Shown piece by piece: positions 17,445 to 26,349 of a stretch of DNA of 64,000 nucleotides. The DNA is from Pseudomonas lurida (GTDB lineage: Bacteria > Pseudomonadota > Gammaproteobacteria > Pseudomonadales > Pseudomonadaceae), in contig NZ_PDJB01000001.1 of the NCBI RefSeq assembly GCF_002563895.1, positions 3,455,501 to 3,519,500 on the forward strand. Direction: 5' to 3'. The notes below the pieces were generated by a model. That model saw only the letters and a list, made by a program, of their open reading frames with translations, searched no databases and was not told where the DNA came from. The translations under genes and the position numbers were made by a program. Each line of letters starts with the position of its first letter. Position 1 is the stretch's first letter.

Positions 17445-18542
17445 ATGATCAAAACGCCGTACTACCTCATCGATAAACAGAAGCTTCTGGTCAACATGCA
17501 GAAGATCGCCTACGTGCGCGAGCAGTCCGGCGCCAAGGCCCTGCTGGCGCTCAAGTGCTTTGCCACCTGGTCGGTGTTCGACCTGATGCAGCAATACATG
17601 GACGGCACCACCTCGTCGTCGCTGTACGAGCTCAAGCTCGGTCGCCAGAAGTTCGAAGGCGAGGCGCACGCCTACAGCGTGGCCTGGGCCGACGATGAAA
17701 TCGAAGAGATGCTGGAGAACTGCGACAAGATCATCTTCAACTCCATCAGCCAGCTGCAGCGTTTTGCCGAACGCTCCGAAGGCAAGACCCGCGGCCTGCG
17801 CGTCAACCCTCAAGTGAGCAGTTCCGACTACCTGCTGGCCGACCCGGCGCGTCCGTTCAGCCGCCTGGGCGAATGGGACCCGGTGAAGATCGAAGGCGTG
17901 ATCGAGCAGATCTCCGGCTTCATGTTCCACAACAACTGCGAGAACGGCGACTTCAGCCTGTTCGACAAGATGCTCGGCACCATTGAAGAGCGCTTCGGCG
18001 CGCTGCTGCACAAGGTCGAGTGGGTCAGCCTCGGCGGCGGCATCCACTTCACCGGTGAAGACTATGCCGTGGACGCTTTCTGCGCGCGCCTGAAGGCGTT
18101 CTCCGAAAAGTACGGCGTGCAGGTGTACCTGGAACCCGGCGAAGCGGCGATCACCAACAGCGCCTCCCTGGAAGTCACCGTGCTCGACACCCTCTACAAC
18201 GGCAAGAACCTGGCCGTGGTAGATAGCTCCATCGAGGCTCACCTGCTGGACCTGCTGATCTACCGCCTCAACGCCAAGCTGGCGCCTAGCGATGGCGAAC
18301 ACACGGTCATGGTATGCGGTAAATCCTGCCTGGCCGGGGACATCTTCGGCGAGTATCAATTTGATCGTCCGCTGGCCATCGGCGATCGGCTGTCGTTCAT
18401 CGACACCGCAGGCTACACCATGGTCAAGAAAAACTGGTTCAACGGCCTGAAAATGCCGTCCATCGTAGTGAAACAACTCGACGGTACAGTCGAAGTGGTT
18501 CGTGAATTTGGTTACGACGACTACCTGTCCAGCCTTTCGTAA
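17445..18542 (+). CDS. nspC: Carboxy(nor)spermidine decarboxylase
   Basis: PLP enzyme of 365 residues, alanine-racemase-like fold type III, that decarboxylates carboxyspermidine or carboxynorspermidine to spermidine or norspermidine. The PLP lysine is in KALLALKCFATWS (~35). The glycine loop is SLGGGIHFTGEDY, the EPGEAAI segment binds phosphate, and the C-terminal VCGKSCLAGDIFGEY contains the catalytic Cys. The start MIKTPYYLIDKQKL at 17445 fits the family N-terminus. Together with the next gene it forms the aspartate-semialdehyde-dependent route to triamines. A spermidine product is more likely in this genus, but the sequence alone cannot tell. Confidence 0.93.
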   Translation: MIKTPYYLIDKQKLLVNMQKIAYVREQSGAKALLALKCFATWSVFDLMQQYMDGTTSSSLYELKLGRQKFEGEAHAYSVAWADDEIEEMLENCDKIIFNSISQLQRFAERSEGKTRGLRVNPQVSSSDYLLADPARPFSRLGEWDPVKIEGVIEQISGFMFHNNCENGDFSLFDKMLGTIEERFGALLHKVEWVSLGGGIHFTGEDYAVDAFCARLKAFSEKYGVQVYLEPGEAAITNSASLEVTVLDTLYNGKNLAVVDSSIEAHLLDLLIYRLNAKLAPSDGEHTVMVCGKSCLAGDIFGEYQFDRPLAIGDRLSFIDTAGYTMVKKNWFNGLKMPSIVVKQLDGTVEVVREFGYDDYLSSLS

Positions 18543-18570
18543 GCTGGCGGATAAAGGAGAGATAAAGCAA

Positions 18571-19815
18571 TTGAAAAAGAACGTTCTTATCATTGGTGCA
18601 GGAGGTGTCGCCAAGGTGGTGGCCCACAAGTGCGCGCAGCACAACGACGAACTCGGTCGTATTGCTATCGCGTCGCGCAACATCTCCAAATGCCAGGCCA
18701 TCATCGACAGCGTCAAGGCCAAGGGTAGCCTCAAGGTTCCCGCCGACATCCAGGCCTTCGCGCTGAACGCTTTGGACGTGGAAGCGACCAAGGCCCTGAT
18801 CCGCGAGACCGAATCGCAGATCGTCATCAACGTTGGTTCCGCATTCCTCAACATGTCGGTCCTGCGGGCCTGCATCGATACCGGCGTTGCGTACCTCGAC
18901 ACCGCCATCCACGAAGAGCCGGGCAAGGTCTGCGAGACCCCGCCGTGGTACGGCAACTACGAGTGGAACCACCTGGAAGAGTGCAAGCAGAAGAACATCA
19001 CCGCCATCCTTGGCGTGGGCTTCGACCCGGGTGTCGTCAACGCGTATGCCGCGCTGGCGCAGCAACAGCATTTCGACCGCATTGATTCGATCGACATTCT
19101 CGACGTCAATGCCGGCTCCCATGGCAAATACTTCGCCACCAATTTCGACCCGGAAATCAACTTCCGCGAATTCACCGGACAGGTGTGGAGCTGGCAGAAC
19201 AGCCAGTGGACCAGCAACACCATGTTCGAAGTCAAACGCACCGACGACCTGCCAGTCGTGGGTTCGCAGAACCTTTACCTCACCGGCCACGATGAAGTGC
19301 ACTCGCTGTCGAAAAACCTCGACGTGCCCAACGTGCGTTTCTGGATGAGCTTCGGCGAACACTACATCAACGTGTTCACCGTGCTGAAAAACCTCGGCCT
19401 GCTCTCCGAAAAACCGGTCACCACCGCCGAAGGCCTGGAAGTCGTGCCGCTGAAACTGGTCAAGGCCGTGCTGCCCGACCCGTCTTCGCTCGCACCTGGC
19501 TACACCGGCAAGACCTGCATCGGCGACCTGGTCAAAGGCACCAAGAATGGCCAGCCACATGAGATGTTCATCTACAACGTGGCGTGCCATGAAGAAGCCT
19601 TTGCCGAGACTGACAGCCAGGGCATCTCCTACACCGCAGGCGTTCCGCCAGTTGCCGCTGCGCTGCTGGTTGCCCGTGGCGAATGGGACGTGAAGCACAT
19701 GGCCAACGTCGAGGAGCTGCCGGCTGAGCCGTTCCTGAAGGCGCTGGACGTGATGGGCTTGCCGACGCGGATCAAAGACGAGCACGGTGATCGGGCTTGG
19801 GATGCGATTGCCTGA
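18571..19815 (+). CDS. Carboxy(nor)spermidine synthase (saccharopine-dehydrogenase fold)
   Basis: NADPH-dependent enzyme of 414 residues that condenses a diamine with aspartate semialdehyde and reduces the imine, giving the carboxy-polyamine used by NspC. The Rossmann glycine motif is VLIIGAGGVAKVVAHKCA at the N-terminus. GVGFDPGVVNAYAALAQ and GVPPVAAALLVARGEWD are family segments. The start is taken as TTG at 18571, preceded by AAAGGAGAG; an in-frame GTG at 18502 would overlap nspC and adds an unrelated stretch. The gap to nspC is 28 bases, so they form one operon ended by the terminator at 19837-19867. Confidence 0.92.
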   Translation: MKKNVLIIGAGGVAKVVAHKCAQHNDELGRIAIASRNISKCQAIIDSVKAKGSLKVPADIQAFALNALDVEATKALIRETESQIVINVGSAFLNMSVLRACIDTGVAYLDTAIHEEPGKVCETPPWYGNYEWNHLEECKQKNITAILGVGFDPGVVNAYAALAQQQHFDRIDSIDILDVNAGSHGKYFATNFDPEINFREFTGQVWSWQNSQWTSNTMFEVKRTDDLPVVGSQNLYLTGHDEVHSLSKNLDVPNVRFWMSFGEHYINVFTVLKNLGLLSEKPVTTAEGLEVVPLKLVKAVLPDPSSLAPGYTGKTCIGDLVKGTKNGQPHEMFIYNVACHEEAFAETDSQGISYTAGVPPVAAALLVARGEWDVKHMANVEELPAEPFLKALDVMGLPTRIKDEHGDRAWDAIA

Positions 19816-19836
19816 AGAGGCGATAGCTGACCGAAC

Positions 19837-19867
19837 AAAAAAATGCGCCCCCAGGGGCGCATTTTTT
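19837..19867 (+). terminator. Rho-independent terminator after the polyamine operon
   Basis: An A-run, then TGCGCCCC, a short loop and GGGGCGCA followed by TTTTTT. This is a textbook intrinsic terminator 22 bases after the stop codon; the leading A-run makes it usable on both strands. Confidence 0.92.
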
Positions 19868-19910
19868 GTTGGGGCTTACCTCAACCTCAAAGAAGAATGA
19901 CGCTCACACT

Positions 19911-19936
19911 GTGGGAGCTGGCTTGCCGCCTCCCAC
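19911..19936. repeat. REP-like unit
   Basis: GTGGGAG and CTCCCAC flank a GGCTTGCC-containing core; the left part is identical to the REP unit at 4224. It lies between the terminator and the end of the iclR-family gene. Confidence 0.55.
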
Positions 19937-19967
19937 AATAGCGCTCCAGTGGATTGGCGCGCGCGGA

Positions 19968-20747
19968 TTACTCCAGGTTGCGGGCCGAGTTGCTCAGCGC
20001 CCGTGAGCATTGCAAAAGCGCCGGCGCCAACTGTTTCTCCGCATCCGCCCTGCTCCACCGACTGGTCGGCGCCACCACATGCACCGCCGCCACTGGCCGG
20101 CCATGGGCGCCCAGTACCGGCGCGCCGATAGTCATGTCGCCCAGGAACAGTTCCTGGCCGTTCACCGCATACCCCTGCTCGCGCACCTGTTGCAGCGACG
20201 CCAGAATCTGGTCGACTTCAGTCAATGTCTGGCTGGTATGCGCCACGCGCTGGCTGTTCTCGATCAACACCAGCGCCTCATCCTGTGGCAACGCGCTCAA
20301 ATACGCCCGCCCCGATGCCGTGCAGTACATCGGCACCCGTGAGCCAATCGGCATATGCACGGGCACGAAGCCCGCGCTGACGAACCGTGCGATATAGGTC
20401 ATGTCGTAGCCCGCAGGCTCGGTGAGGCACGACGTCTCGCCGGTCAATCGGGTCAATTCCGACAGAAACGGGTTGGCCACCTCGATCAACGAGTGCGCGT
20501 CCAGGTAACTGAAGCCCAGCTCCAGCACCCGAGGTGTGAGTTGGTAATGCCGGGTGCGGGAGTGTTTCCGAAGGTAACCCAGGCTCTCGAGGGTAAACAC
20601 CATGCGCTGGGCCGAGCTTTTGGTCATGCCGGCCGCCTCGGCCACCTCTGCAAGGCTCATGCTGCGGCGCTGGGCGCTGAATGCCTTGAGCACCGACAGG
20701 CCTTTTTCCAGGGATTGGTTGTGCAGACTGTTGCGTTCTTCGGACAT
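19968..20747 (-). CDS. IclR-family transcriptional regulator
   Basis: Regulator of 259 residues. The N-terminal winged helix (~10-75) includes SLEKGLSVLKAFSAQRRSMS and AEAAGMTKSSAQRMVFTLESLGYL. The C-terminal IclR effector domain (~80-255) includes LTGETSCLTEPAGYDMTYIAR and GDMTIGAPVLGAHGRPVAAV. It is transcribed away from the amino-acid ABC transporter and oxidase operon, across an AT-rich 215-base gap that holds a perfect 9-bp inverted repeat. That arrangement marks the operon as its target. The effector is probably the transported amino acid, amine or a breakdown product. Confidence 0.92.
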   Translation of the reverse strand: MSEERNSLHNQSLEKGLSVLKAFSAQRRSMSLAEVAEAAGMTKSSAQRMVFTLESLGYLRKHSRTRHYQLTPRVLELGFSYLDAHSLIEVANPFLSELTRLTGETSCLTEPAGYDMTYIARFVSAGFVPVHMPIGSRVPMYCTASGRAYLSALPQDEALVLIENSQRVAHTSQTLTEVDQILASLQQVREQGYAVNGQELFLGDMTIGAPVLGAHGRPVAAVHVVAPTSRWSRADAEKQLAPALLQCSRALSNSARNLE

Positions 20748-20778
20748 GGCGGGCTCGCGGTCAGGTCGATCAGGCGTG

Positions 20779-20824
20779 GCGATATTTCTACCTCAAATCA
20801 CAAAAACAGACCACAAAATATCGC
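20779..20824. promoter_or_regulatory. Candidate IclR operator pair
   Basis: GCGATATTT at 20779-20787 and its exact reverse complement AAATATCGC at 20816-20824 are separated by 28 bases, in the divergent promoter region. TATCGATA and a second ATATCG nearby add further half-sites. IclR proteins often bind two spaced half-sites as tetramers. Confidence 0.45.
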
Positions 20825-20962
20825 ATATCGATACGAATGGTTCATTTTGTCGAATTTCTATACCGACATACGATTTTAAACAATCGAAATGGCACAGAGC
20901 TTGCGATTTCATCGGCAGCCGCTCGCGGTACTGACTTTCCGTTTTCCTTCTGGAGTAACCCG

Positions 20963-21745
20963 ATGAACAGTCTTTCGCCCTTGTTTCGCCGCCTTGCCTT
21001 CGGCCTTTGCGCCACGCTCTGCGTCAGCGTCGTGCACGCCGAGAGTGCGTCCTCGTACAAAGTCGGTGCAACGGCCAGTGGTTCGCCGTTTACCTTCCTC
21101 GACATCAAGAGCAACAGCATCCAGGGCGTGATGGTTGATGTGGCCGAGGCCGTGGGCAAGGCCGGCAGTTTCACCAGCCAGATCGAGCAGACCAACTTCG
21201 CCGCGCTGATCCCCTCCCTCACGTCCGGCAAGCTCGACTTCATTTCCGCCGGCATGCTCAAGACCGAAGAACGCACCAAGGTCGTCGACTTCAGCGCCCC
21301 GGTGTACGCCTACGGCGAGGGCCTGATCATCAATGCCGACGACAACGCCGCCTACCCCGACCTCACGCCCCTCAAGGGCCAGGTCGTCGGCGTGCAGGCT
21401 GGCACGGTCTTCTACGACCAGTTGAACAGACTCGGGATCTTCAAGGAGATCCGCACCTACGACTCCATCGGCGAGATGGTCCGCGACCTGTCCCTGGGCC
21501 GCATCAAGGCGGCCGTGGGTGACCAGCCGGTGGTGGCCTACCAAATCCGCCAGAAACTGTTCAAAGGCGTGAAACTGGCCCCCGACTACACGCCCACCAA
21601 CGTCGGCGAAGTGTGCCTGGTGGTGCGCAAGGGCGATGCACAAACCCTCGAACGCTTGAATACAGCCATCGCCAGCATCAAGGCCGATGGCACCCTCGAC
21701 AGCATCCTCAAGAAGTGGGGGCTTGATACCCAGGTGCGCCCATGA
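20963..21745 (+). CDS. Amino-acid ABC transporter binding protein (PBP3 family)
   Basis: Periplasmic binding protein of 260 residues. The signal peptide MNSLSPLFRRLAFGLCATLCVSVVHA is cleaved before ESASSYKVG. The mature part has the polar amino-acid binding fold: PFTFLDIKSNSIQGVMVDVAEAVG, SLTSGKLDFISAGMLKTEERTKVVDFSAPVY and GQVVGVQAGTVFYDQL. The Arg in KTEERTK and the Asp in VGDQPVV are positioned to bind the alpha-carboxylate and alpha-amine. The start at 20963 has TGGAG upstream. It is the first gene of a four-gene coupled operon (SBP, permease, ATPase, oxidase). Confidence 0.93.
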   Translation: MNSLSPLFRRLAFGLCATLCVSVVHAESASSYKVGATASGSPFTFLDIKSNSIQGVMVDVAEAVGKAGSFTSQIEQTNFAALIPSLTSGKLDFISAGMLKTEERTKVVDFSAPVYAYGEGLIINADDNAAYPDLTPLKGQVVGVQAGTVFYDQLNRLGIFKEIRTYDSIGEMVRDLSLGRIKAAVGDQPVVAYQIRQKLFKGVKLAPDYTPTNVGEVCLVVRKGDAQTLERLNTAIASIKADGTLDSILKKWGLDTQVRP

Positions 21746-22410
21746 ACCCGGCTGAGTTCCTGCAAAACGCCCAGGACTTTTTGCCGATACTGCTGCAAGG
21801 CGCCTGGGTGACGATCCAGATCACCGTGCTGTCGTTCCTGCTCAGCAGCGCCATCGGCCTGGTGCTGGCGTTGCTCAAGCTGTCGCCGATCCGCGCGCTG
21901 TCGTGGACGGCGAGCACCATCATCAACGTGATCCGTGGCCTGCCGATCATCGTGCAGCTGTTCTACATCTACTTTGTGCTGCCGGACATGGGGGTGCACC
22001 TCACCGCGTTCTATGCCGGTGTGATTGGCATGGGCATCGCCTACTCGGCGTACCAGGCCGAGAACTTCCGCACCGGCATCATCGCCGTCGAACAAGGCCA
22101 GCGAGAAGCCGCCGAAGCCTTAGGGATGCGTTCGGCGCTGATGATGCGCCGGGTCATCCTGCCGCAAGCGTTTCGCATCGCCCTGCCGCCGTATGGCAAC
22201 ACCCTGGTAATGATGCTCAAGGACTCGTCCCTGGTATCGACCATCACCGTCGCCGAAATGACCCGCCAGGGCCAACTGATCGCTTCGTCGACCTTCCAGA
22301 ACATGACCGTCTACACCCTGGTCGCCCTGCTCTACCTGCTGATGAGCCTGCCGCTGGTGTATGGCCTGCGTCGCATGGAACAGCACTTGGGCCGGAGGAA
22401 AAAAGCATGA
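21742..22410 (+). CDS. Amino-acid ABC transporter permease
   Basis: Inner-membrane permease of 222 residues of the HisM/GlnP type. Residues ~20-210 form the transport domain. [20 protein letters not shown] and the docking loop [25 protein letters not shown] are characteristic. Only one permease gene is present, so it should act as a homodimer. It overlaps the genes on both sides by four bases (ATGA). Confidence 0.94.
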   Translation: MNPAEFLQNAQDFLPILLQGAWVTIQITVLSFLLSSAIGLVLALLKLSPIRALSWTASTIINVIRGLPIIVQLFYIYFVLPDMGVHLTAFYAGVIGMGIAYSAYQAENFRTGIIAVEQGQREAAEALGMRSALMMRRVILPQAFRIALPPYGNTLVMMLKDSSLVSTITVAEMTRQGQLIASSTFQNMTVYTLVALLYLLMSLPLVYGLRRMEQHLGRRKKA

Positions 22411-23159
22411 TTGAGATTCGCCAATTGCAAAAGCACTACGGCAGCCACCGCGTGTTGCACGGTGTCGACCTGGACGTGGCCAAGGGTGAAGTGGTGTGCC
22501 TGATCGGCCCCTCGGGCTCGGGCAAATCCACCCTGCTGCGCTGCATCAATGCACTGGAAGCCTATGACGGCGGGCAGATCAATGTGTTCGGTGAACCCGT
22601 GCAGCGCGGCAGCAAGACCGTACACGCCCTGCGCAGCCGCATGGGCATGGTGTTCCAGCGCTTCAACCTGTTCCCGCACCGTACGGTGCTGGAAAATGTG
22701 ATGGAAGGTCCGGTGTACGTGAAAGGCGAACCACCCCAGCAGGTGCGCGAAGAAGCCGTGGTGCTGCTGGAAAAAGTCGGCCTTTCGGCAAAAGCCGATG
22801 CCTACCCGGAACAGCTCTCCGGCGGCCAGCAACAGCGCGTGGCTATCGCCCGCGCCCTGGCGATGAAACCTGACGCCATGCTGTTCGACGAACCGACCTC
22901 GGCCCTAGACCCGGAACTGGTCGGCGATGTACTGGCGGTGATGCGCACCCTCGCCGACGAAGGCATGACGATGATCGTGGTCACCCACGAGATGGGCTTT
23001 GCGCGGGAAGTGGCCGACCGCGTGTGCTTCCTGCATGGCGGCTACATCGTTGAAAGCGGCGCCGCCGAACAGGTACTGGGCCACCCGCAACATCCGCGGA
23101 CCCAGGACTTTTTGCGGCGGGTGCTGCACCCCACGGGCGATACGCGGAGCCTGTCATGA
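22407..23159 (+). CDS. Amino-acid ABC transporter ATP-binding protein
   Basis: ATPase of 250 residues, HisP/GlnQ type. Walker [15 protein letters not shown]-loop [17 protein letters not shown], signature [16 protein letters not shown], Walker [16 protein letters not shown] and H-loop [15 protein letters not shown] are intact. The true start is the ATG at 22407 inside the permease stop; the frame is open further upstream only as an overprint of the permease gene. Confidence 0.95.
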   Translation: MIEIRQLQKHYGSHRVLHGVDLDVAKGEVVCLIGPSGSGKSTLLRCINALEAYDGGQINVFGEPVQRGSKTVHALRSRMGMVFQRFNLFPHRTVLENVMEGPVYVKGEPPQQVREEAVVLLEKVGLSAKADAYPEQLSGGQQQRVAIARALAMKPDAMLFDEPTSALDPELVGDVLAVMRTLADEGMTMIVVTHEMGFAREVADRVCFLHGGYIVESGAAEQVLGHPQHPRTQDFLRRVLHPTGDTRSLS

Positions 23160-24424
23160 AGTCATTGTGGTCGGCGACTGCGCCCTCGGTGGTGCCGACG
23201 CCTGCGTTGGGCGAGTCGGTGAAGGTGGATGTGGCGATTGTCGGTGCCGGCTATACGGGCCTATCGACGGCGCTGCACCTGGCCGAACGCGGCGTGAGCG
23301 TGTGCGTGCTGGAGGCCAATGACCCCGGCTGGGGCGCGTCGGGGCGCAACGGCGGGCAGGTCAACCCCACCCTCAAATACGACCCGGAGCAACTGGTGCG
23401 GCTGTTCGGGCCGGAGCGCGCCGAACCGTTGATCTCGACCGTATCGAGTTCAGCTGACCTGGTGTTCGAGCTGATCGAAAAGCATGGCATTGATTGCGCG
23501 CCGGTACGCAAGGGCTGGATGCAGGTGTCATATACCGAAAAAGGTGTCGCCGGGCTGCACGCACGCGCGGACCAGTGGGCCAGGCGCGGTGTGCCGGTGC
23601 AGCGCCTGGATGCGGCGGCGGTGGCCTCGCGCATGGGTAGCGATGCGTTTGCCGGCGGCTGGCTCGACGGCCGCGCGGGGGCGATCCAACCGCTGGCATA
23701 CACCCGTGGGTTGGTGGGCGCTGCGCTGGCAGCCGGCGTACGGATTCATGGGCAAAGCGCGGTGACAGGCTTGCAGCGCCAGGGCGCTGGCTGGCAATTG
23801 CAAACGGCTTCGGGTGCACAGGTAACGGCCGAGCAAGTCGTGCTGGCCACCAATGGCTACAGCGGCAACCTGTGGCCGGGCATGGCGCAGAGCATCCTCG
23901 CGGCGAACAGTTTTATCGTCGCCACCAAACCCTTGAGCGGACGCGCGGCGGACAGCATCCTGCCGGGCCAGGAGACCGTCTCCACCGCACAAAGGCTGCT
24001 GCTGTACTTTCGCAAGGACAGCCATGGCCGTTTGCTGATGGGCGGACGCGGGCTGTTCAACGACCCCACTTCGCCCACCGATTTCGCCCATCTGGAGCGC
24101 TCGTTGGCGTTGTTGTTCCCGCAGTTGGGGCCATTGGAATTTGAATACCGTTGGGCGGGCCGCATCGCGATTACACGGGACTTCATGCCCCACGTTCACC
24201 AGCCCGCGCCAGGGCTGACCTTGGCGCTGGGTTGCAATGGCCGAGGGATCGCGTTGTGTACCAGCCTGGGGCAGCAACTGGCGGGCAAGCTGTGTGACAG
24301 CAACGCGGACTTCGCCTACCCGGTGACGCCGTTGCAGCGCTTGCCGATGCATGGGTTGCAGCGGTTTTACATTGGGGCGGGTGTTGCGTGGTATAGCCTG
24401 CTGGACCGACTCAATGTGAGCTGA
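23156..24424 (+). CDS. FAD-dependent amine/D-amino-acid oxidase (DAO family, PuuB-like)
   Basis: Flavoprotein of 422 residues. The FAD dinucleotide fold is [23 protein letters not shown] (~24-46) with the acidic end VLEAN. It is followed by [17 protein letters not shown], the GASGRNGG signature of the gamma-glutamylputrescine oxidase and glycine oxidase group. The C-terminal [18 protein letters not shown] closes the flavin site. It overlaps the ATPase gene by four bases, so import and oxidation are co-produced: the compound brought in is probably an amino acid or gamma-glutamyl amine. Oxidation would release aldehyde or keto acid, ammonia and peroxide. The exact substrate is open. Confidence 0.9.
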   Translation: MKSLWSATAPSVVPTPALGESVKVDVAIVGAGYTGLSTALHLAERGVSVCVLEANDPGWGASGRNGGQVNPTLKYDPEQLVRLFGPERAEPLISTVSSSADLVFELIEKHGIDCAPVRKGWMQVSYTEKGVAGLHARADQWARRGVPVQRLDAAAVASRMGSDAFAGGWLDGRAGAIQPLAYTRGLVGAALAAGVRIHGQSAVTGLQRQGAGWQLQTASGAQVTAEQVVLATNGYSGNLWPGMAQSILAANSFIVATKPLSGRAADSILPGQETVSTAQRLLLYFRKDSHGRLLMGGRGLFNDPTSPTDFAHLERSLALLFPQLGPLEFEYRWAGRIAITRDFMPHVHQPAPGLTLALGCNGRGIALCTSLGQQLAGKLCDSNADFAYPVTPLQRLPMHGLQRFYIGAGVAWYSLLDRLNVS

Positions 24425-24459
24425 ACACGCCCTGACTCACACCACAAACGCATGTGTGT

Positions 24460-24542
24460 GTGGAGGGGGGCTTGCTCGGGAATGCGGTGTGTCAGTCACT
24501 AGGGTACTGATCCAACGTTTTCGCGAGCAAGCTCGCTCCTAC
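24460..24542. repeat. REP pair between convergent genes
   Basis: A degraded unit at 24460-24487 (GTGGAGGGGGGCTTGCTCGG...) faces a well-kept unit at 24516-24542, whose reverse strand reads GTAGGAGCGAGCTTGCTCGC, the commonest REP core of fluorescent pseudomonads. It lies between the oxidase and glutaminase genes. Confidence 0.75.
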
Positions 24543-24552
24543 AAGGGTGTTG

Positions 24553-25461
24553 TCAAAACACCGACCACCCAATGCGCTCACTCAACAACTCCAACGCCTT
24601 CATCCCCGCCAGCGAGTTCCCCGCTGCATTCAACTCCGGCGACCATACGCACACCGTGAATTGGCCCGGCACCACTGCAACGATCCCGCCGCCAACCCCA
24701 CTCTTGCCCGGCAAGCCCACGCGGTAGGCAAAATTCCCCGCCTCGTCATACAGCCCGCTGGTGGCCATGATCGAATTGACTTGCTTGGTTTGGCGCGCGG
24801 TGAGGACCTGTTCGCCGCTGTGGGCGCTCACGCCTTCGTTGGCCAGGAAGCTGAAGGCCCGGGCCAAGTCCAGGCAGCTCATCTGCAACGCGCAGTAGTT
24901 GAAGTAGCTGTGTAGCACCGCATCCACATCGTTGTGGAAATTGCCGAACGACTTCATCAGGTAGGCCATGGCCGCGTTGCGTGCGCCGTGCTGGGCTTCT
25001 GATTCGGCAACGACGCTGTTGACCAGGATCTGCGGGTTGCCGGACAGGCGCCGCACAAAGTCGCGCATCGACAAAATCGGCACGGCGAAACGTGATTGGT
25101 TGATGTCGCAGATGACCAGCGCGCCGGCATTGATGAACGGGTTACGCGGGCGACCGCGCTCGAATTCCAACTGCACCATGGAGTTGAAAGGCTGCCCCGA
25201 GGGCTCGTGGCCCAGGCGTTCCCAGATGGTCTCGCCGCCGTGGTCGATGGCCTGCACCAGGCTGAACACCTTGGAAATGCTCTGCACCGAGAACAGCGTG
25301 TCGGCATCACCGGCGCAATAGGCCGAACCATCGTTGCCGTATACGGCGATGCCGAGTTGGTTGGCGGGCACGTCGGCGAGTGCGGGGATGTAGTCGGCGA
25401 CTTTGCCGAGGCCGATCAGTGGACGCACTTCGTCGAGGATCGACGAAAGCATCGCCTGCAT
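24553..25461 (-). CDS. glsA: Glutaminase A
   Basis: Serine-dependent beta-lactamase-fold amidase of 302 residues that hydrolyses glutamine to glutamate and ammonia. The catalytic Ser-x-x-Lys is in [12 protein letters not shown], and the Tyr comes from [15 protein letters not shown] and [18 protein letters not shown] segments. [13 protein letters not shown] and [18 protein letters not shown] are GlsA signatures. The start at 25461 ([12 protein letters not shown]) gives the normal length and has GGACAAG upstream; the frame is open to 25542 without support. It converges with the oxidase operon, so co-regulation is not implied. Confidence 0.95.
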   Translation of the reverse strand: MQAMLSSILDEVRPLIGLGKVADYIPALADVPANQLGIAVYGNDGSAYCAGDADTLFSVQSISKVFSLVQAIDHGGETIWERLGHEPSGQPFNSMVQLEFERGRPRNPFINAGALVICDINQSRFAVPILSMRDFVRRLSGNPQILVNSVVAESEAQHGARNAAMAYLMKSFGNFHNDVDAVLHSYFNYCALQMSCLDLARAFSFLANEGVSAHSGEQVLTARQTKQVNSIMATSGLYDEAGNFAYRVGLPGKSGVGGGIVAVVPGQFTVCVWSPELNAAGNSLAGMKALELLSERIGWSVF

Positions 25462-25516
25462 GTCTTGTCCTGTCATCTGTGTTGGAATCGCTGGTAAACG
25501 GGTCGCGGAGGATACT

Positions 25517-25861
25517 TCAATGCGCCCGAAAGCCCCACACAATCTCGACCACGCGCTCGGCGATCACCAGGTAGACCAGGATCAACAATAACTGCAGCGC
25601 CAGGTGATAGCGCAGCTTGGCAAGCCGGCGGATTCCATCGCTGACATTCAAGAGCATCAGCAGCGTCGACAGGATGATCAGGCCCCAGCCGGCCACGCTG
25701 GAGGCAAACACCCCGATAAACAAGTCACGCTGGCCGAGCAACGTATTCGTCCCCGCCGCAAATAGCAGCGCACACACCAGCAGGTTTTTCACGTTGTCGA
25801 AAATCTGCGTGCTCAGATCGTTTTCCAACAACGCCATATACCGTTTCCATAACGTGCGCAT
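25517..25861 (-). CDS. Small inner-membrane protein of unknown function
   Basis: Protein of 114 residues. An amphipathic N-terminus ([21 protein letters not shown]) is followed by three hydrophobic helices ([54 protein letters not shown]). No family name is recognised. It lies 55 bases upstream of glsA on the same strand, and may share its transcript. The ATG at 25861 is preferred; a TTG at 25891 is also in frame. Confidence 0.7.
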   Translation of the reverse strand: MRTLWKRYMALLENDLSTQIFDNVKNLLVCALLFAAGTNTLLGQRDLFIGVFASSVAGWGLIILSTLLMLLNVSDGIRRLAKLRYHLALQLLLILVYLVIAERVVEIVWGFRAH

Positions 25862-25951
25862 GGCAAGTACCGGGTAGGGATCACTCGTCAATCAAAGTAG
25901 TCCAAATGCCCGTACACTGCACCGTTGCGCTTATTCCACGAGGACTTTTGC

Positions 25952-26299
25952 ATGAAATTGATGATCGGCCTGGCCGCCCTGCTGTTGGTATCGGCTTGCA
26001 CCACGAACACGCCCAGTACGCCCCCGGCCCAAGACGCCGCTGCGTCGACGTGCCTGGCAGGCGGCGGCACGATGAAGCAAGTCGGCAAGTTGCAGACCTG
26101 GAAGTGCATCACGCCATACAAGGACGCGGGCAAGGCGTGTACCGACTCGAGCCAGTGCGAGGGTGACTGCCAGACCAGCGTGACCACGCAAACAGGCGCC
26201 ACACCCATCAGCGGCACCTGCCAGGTGGACAACAGCCACTTCGGCTGCTCGGCAACGGTGGAGAAAGGCAAGCTGGGTCGGGCGATCTGCGTGGACTAA
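25952..26299 (+). CDS. Cysteine-rich small lipoprotein, unknown function
   Basis: Exported protein of 115 residues. The signal sequence MKLMIGLAALLLVSAC ends in a lipobox (L-V-S-A-C), so the mature protein is probably anchored by lipid to a membrane. The mature part holds eight more cysteines, with a compact GKACTDSSQCEGDC cluster that looks like a small disulfide-knot domain. The number suits four disulfides. The start at 25952 has GAGGA upstream. It is divergent from the membrane-protein gene. No family is recognised. Confidence 0.78.
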   Translation: MKLMIGLAALLLVSACTTNTPSTPPAQDAAASTCLAGGGTMKQVGKLQTWKCITPYKDAGKACTDSSQCEGDCQTSVTTQTGATPISGTCQVDNSHFGCSATVEKGKLGRAICVD

Positions 26300-26349
26300 A
26301 GGTCGGCACTTACCTATCTGGGCGTTAAATCCGCTGTCCTGATGCGGGG

